Below are positions 24,916 through 26,823 of a stretch of DNA of 26,823 nucleotides, one piece after another. This DNA is from Rubritepida sp. (GTDB taxonomy: Bacteria > Pseudomonadota > Alphaproteobacteria > Acetobacterales > Acetobacteraceae). The notes under the pieces were generated by a model that had not been told where the DNA came from, ran no database searches, and saw only the letters and a program-made list of their open reading frames with translations. Where the stretch lies: positions 1 to 26,823 of the forward strand of contig JACMRO010000510.1 of assembly GCA_014376425.1 (NCBI GenBank), read 5' to 3'. Within the stretch, counting starts at the first letter, position 1. Each line of letters opens with the position of its first letter. The position numbers and the translations under genes are program-made.

Positions 24916-25068
24916 GCGATGTCTCCGTGGGTACCAGGCGGCAGCTTCCCGCAGTGGAGCAGCGGGGTAAAGCGGCGCGTGACGTGTTGTAACATCGGCT
25001 GCGCAACCGGTACGCGCCGCCCTATGTTGCGCTGGTCAGGCGGGCGAATGGCCCGAAAAGGTGGTAAA

Positions 25069-25728
25069 ATGAGGGACATCGAAACCAACGCGCGGGCCAG
25101 CGCGACACCGGCCGCCGCCCGGACCGCTGCCCGGACCGCTGCCCTGGCTACGACCCTGGCCACGACCCTGGCCACGACCCTGGCCCTGGCCGCATGTGCC
25201 GTGCCGCCCCCGGTCGGGCCTTCGGTGGTGGCGCTGCCGCCAAAGGGCGGCGATTATGCGCTCTTTCAGCAACAGGATTCCGGCTGCCGGCAGAATGCCG
25301 CCGCCAGCACGGGCTACGCCAACCCGACGATCGTGGCCAATCAGGCCGCGGCCGGCACGGTGGTGCTGGGCACCGTGGTGGGGGCGGGGCTGGGTGCCGC
25401 GCTGGGCGCGGTAGCCGGCAGTCCTGGCGCTGGTGCTGCGATCGGCGCCGGCACCGGCGCCCTGATCAGCGGCGGTGCCGCCGCCAATGCCGCGACAGGC
25501 AGCGCCTATGGCCTGCAGCAGCAATACGACGTCACCTACGCGCAATGCATGACGGCGGCGGGCAACGACGTCCAACTGCCCGAACCCGGTTTGCCGGTAG
25601 CCTACGGCTATGCCGCGCCACCCTATTTTGCACCCTACTACGGCGGCGGTATCTATCTGGGCATCGGGCCGCGCTGGGGCGGGTATCGCGGTGGCTATTG
25701 GGGGCATGGGGGACGCTGGCGGCGCTAG
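25069..25728 (+). CDS. Glycine-zipper lipoprotein
   Basis: 219 residues from the ATG at 25069, chosen for the AAGGTGG eight nt upstream. The long N-terminal region (42 residues) is a lipoprotein signal ending in the lipobox LAAC at Cys43, lengthened by short in-frame repeats (ATTL three times). The mature protein has a conserved Cys segment (FQQQDSGCRQNAAAS), a glycine-zipper membrane-like stretch (about 102-145: GAGLGAALGAVAGSPGAGAAIGA pieces), a YDVTYAQCMTAAGN motif, and a Tyr/Gly/Trp-rich tail. Similar proteins are common outer-membrane lipoproteins in alphaproteobacteria; their role is unknown. The two mature Cys could form a disulfide. Convergent with the cytochrome gene, 18 nt between stops. 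Confidence 0.85.
   Translation: MRDIETNARASATPAAARTAARTAALATTLATTLATTLALAACAVPPPVGPSVVALPPKGGDYALFQQQDSGCRQNAAASTGYANPTIVANQAAAGTVVLGTVVGAGLGAALGAVAGSPGAGAAIGAGTGALISGGAAANAATGSAYGLQQQYDVTYAQCMTAAGNDVQLPEPGLPVAYGYAAPPYFAPYYGGGIYLGIGPRWGGYRGGYWGHGGRWRR
25117..25180 (+). repeat. 12-nt tandem repeats inside a lipoprotein signal peptide
   Basis: Two perfect copies of a 12-nt unit (25117-25140, encoding ART-A) are followed by three copies of another 12-nt unit (25145-25180, encoding TTLA-type steps; one substitution in the first copy). All are in frame, so length changes would lengthen or shorten the signal peptide by four residues. Confidence 0.88.
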
Positions 25729-25746
25729 GCCCGGCTTGCGGCGGCG

Positions 25747-26412
25747 CTACAGCCCGATCCGCAGCCGGGTGATGCCCCAGACGATGGCGGCGCTCAGCCC
25801 CAGCAGCCCCAGCCCCAATGCCGGGCTGGCCAGCCGCGGCGCTGCCACATCCACCGGCAGCTTCTTCACGCCATGGATCATCGGCCCCAGCAGATCGTGG
25901 CTCTTAGCGACGAAATAGACGCCAACGGCCAGCACATGAACCGCCACCGCGCCCAGCAGCCAGTAGAAATTCTGGACGTGGATCGATGACGCCAGGTCGA
26001 CCAACCATTCCGGCGCGCGGCGCGCCAGCGGCCCGCGGCTGAAGATCTGGTCGTAGCTGAACAGCCCGGTCACCGCCTGGGTCAGCAGCAGCGCCAGCAG
26101 CAGCAGCACCATCCAGCCGCCGGCCGCGTTATGGCCAACCTCGGTATCCGGCTCCCGCCGCCCCAGCTTGCCAAGCTGCCGGAAGGCCGCGCCGGGAGAG
26201 CCCAGGAAATGCCGGAAGCGCGCATTCTCGCTGCCAAACAATCCCCACAGCAGGCGGAACAACAACAGCGTCAGGATCGCGTAACCCGACAGCATGTGCC
26301 AATCCATCCGGTGCGCCTTCGCGGTGGCGAAGGACACAATCATCAGCACCAGGATCAGCCAGTGATTCAGCCGTACCCAACCATCCCAGACCTTGATGTA
26401 GTGGAACGTCAT
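25747..26412 (-). CDS. Cytochrome b membrane protein (Ni/Fe-hydrogenase cytochrome b / b561 superfamily)
   Basis: 221 residues with about four to five helices. It begins MTFHYIKVWDGWVRLNHWLI, the classic start of this family with a haem-ligand His17, then RMDWHMLSGYAILTLLLFRLLWG with a second His, GRREPDTEVGHNAAGGWMVL, and SIHVQNFYWLLGAVAVHVLAV with further His. Members accept or give electrons between quinones and a periplasmic partner such as a c-type cytochrome or hydrogenase. A common partner is a cytochrome c encoded nearby; none is visible in the window, but the window ends 400 nt upstream. The ATG follows GCAGGAG with good spacing. It differs from the b561 at 19.8 kb in its C-terminal half and in the loop after helix 2. 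Confidence 0.92.
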   Translation of the reverse strand: MTFHYIKVWDGWVRLNHWLILVLMIVSFATAKAHRMDWHMLSGYAILTLLLFRLLWGLFGSENARFRHFLGSPGAAFRQLGKLGRREPDTEVGHNAAGGWMVLLLLALLLTQAVTGLFSYDQIFSRGPLARRAPEWLVDLASSIHVQNFYWLLGAVAVHVLAVGVYFVAKSHDLLGPMIHGVKKLPVDVAAPRLASPALGLGLLGLSAAIVWGITRLRIGL

Positions 26413-26479
26413 GCGGTCTCCTGCAGCGATCGGCGCAAGGCAGCATGGCGCGGCGTGAGCGGCAAGCCGGGGCCGGCCG

Positions 26480-26776
26480 TTGTTGCCTGACAGCGGCTGG
26501 TGGGCGGCGCTGGCGGCGGCCGGGCTGGTGCTGGCCGGCGCCGTGCTGGCCCGCTGGCGCCGCGGCGGCGAATGGCCGGGCATGGCCATTCCGCTGGCGC
26601 TGGTGGTGGCGCTGACGCTGCTGCTGGGCGGCATCCTGGCCAGCCCCCGGCAGCTGGGCGAACGGCTGCCCATGCTGGCACTTTTGCTGGGCGGGCCGGC
26701 GCGGGGCCGGCCCCCTGGCGCCGCGGCGGCGAATGGCCGGGCATGGTCATTCCGTTGGCGCTACTGGTGGCGCTGA
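26480..26776 (+). CDS. Small Ala/Leu-rich membrane ORF disrupted by a duplication (window edge)
   Basis: About 98 residues if a TTG at 26480 or 26483 is used; no ATG or good ribosome-binding site is seen. The protein has two hydrophobic helices separated by RWRRGGEWPGM (about residues 5-25 and 37-52), then a third Leu-rich piece. I do not recognise a family. At 26715 the sequence begins a second copy of the RWRRGGEWPGM-helix region, but offset by 161 nt, so the copy is read in the wrong frame here and this ORF stops at 26776. The second copy stays open to the window end in its own frame. The ORF may be a frameshifted gene, two overlapping genes, or an assembly artefact. Confidence 0.35.
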   Translation: MLPDSGWWAALAAAGLVLAGAVLARWRRGGEWPGMAIPLALVVALTLLLGGILASPRQLGERLPMLALLLGGPARGRPPGAAAANGRAWSFRWRYWWR

Positions 26777-26823
26777 CGTTGCTGCTGGGCGGCATCCTGG
26801 CCAGCCCCCGGCACCTGGCCGGA
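26554..26823 (+). repeat. Direct repeat, about 109 nt, offset 161 nt
   Basis: 26554-26662 and 26715-26823 (cut by the window end) are near-identical, with five substitutions in the first 97 nt and divergence only in the last bases. Most changes are silent or conservative in the frame of each copy. The offset is not a multiple of three. Confidence 0.88.

Noticed and set aside
26413..26795. Minus-strand frame opposite the right-edge ORF, about 128 residues
   Set aside because: It is Pro/Ala/Arg-rich without helices or motifs and spans the spacer before the cytochrome gene; it is best explained as an antisense shadow.

Overview
The window is about 70% GC, densely coded on both strands, and carries no tRNA, rRNA, phage, CRISPR or complete insertion sequence that I can see. 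Three things point to an alphaproteobacterium, most likely Rhodospirillales/Acetobacteraceae (Roseomonas-like): the tpiA-secG and ppiD-trpE neighbourhoods, the tamB tail, and the large number of Bug/TctC periplasmic receptors. The placement is inferred from gene content and base composition, not from a database comparison.

Layout. (1) 1-5.5 kb is conserved housekeeping: the 3' end of tamB, then trpE and a PpiD-type chaperone on the minus strand (4-nt overlap), and divergent tpiA-secG. (2) 5.6-11 kb holds a gamma-glutamyltransferase, an orphan Bug receptor, a CNNM/CorC-type membrane protein with CBS domains, a DUF3429 membrane protein, a small unknown protein and a small lipoprotein. (3) 11-18.9 kb is the most coherent accessory block. 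A minus-strand tripartite tricarboxylate transporter (tctC-tctB-tctA) ends at a clear intrinsic terminator and is followed by a short-chain dehydrogenase homologue whose Tyr and Lys catalytic residues are missing. Divergent from it runs an M20 amidohydrolase, a creatininase-family amidohydrolase, a ketopantoate-reductase-like enzyme and a glutathione S-transferase, the last three joined by ATGA overlaps. It reads as an uptake-plus-catabolism unit for an unknown amide- or lactam-containing carboxylate. (4) 18.9-26.8 kb holds a DUF429 protein, two different cytochrome b-type membrane proteins, a DUF1194 protein with a von Willebrand A fold, a Nudix hydrolase of the DUF4743/thiamine-diphosphate type, an unknown 110-residue protein, a tandem pair of Bug receptors, a glycine-zipper lipoprotein, and at the right edge a small membrane ORF disrupted by a partial duplication.

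Four Bug receptors are present against one TctAB permease, so three are orphans that either share a distant permease or act as sensors. The most distinctive sequence-level features are a perfect-period 39-nt tandem repeat of the 3' end of the M20 gene including its stop codon, the catalytically stripped SDR, 12-nt repeats that lengthen a lipoprotein signal peptide, and the 161-nt-offset duplication at the right edge. I found no clear evidence of a wholly new defence or mobile system; the tct/M20/creatininase block is the best candidate for an undescribed pathway.
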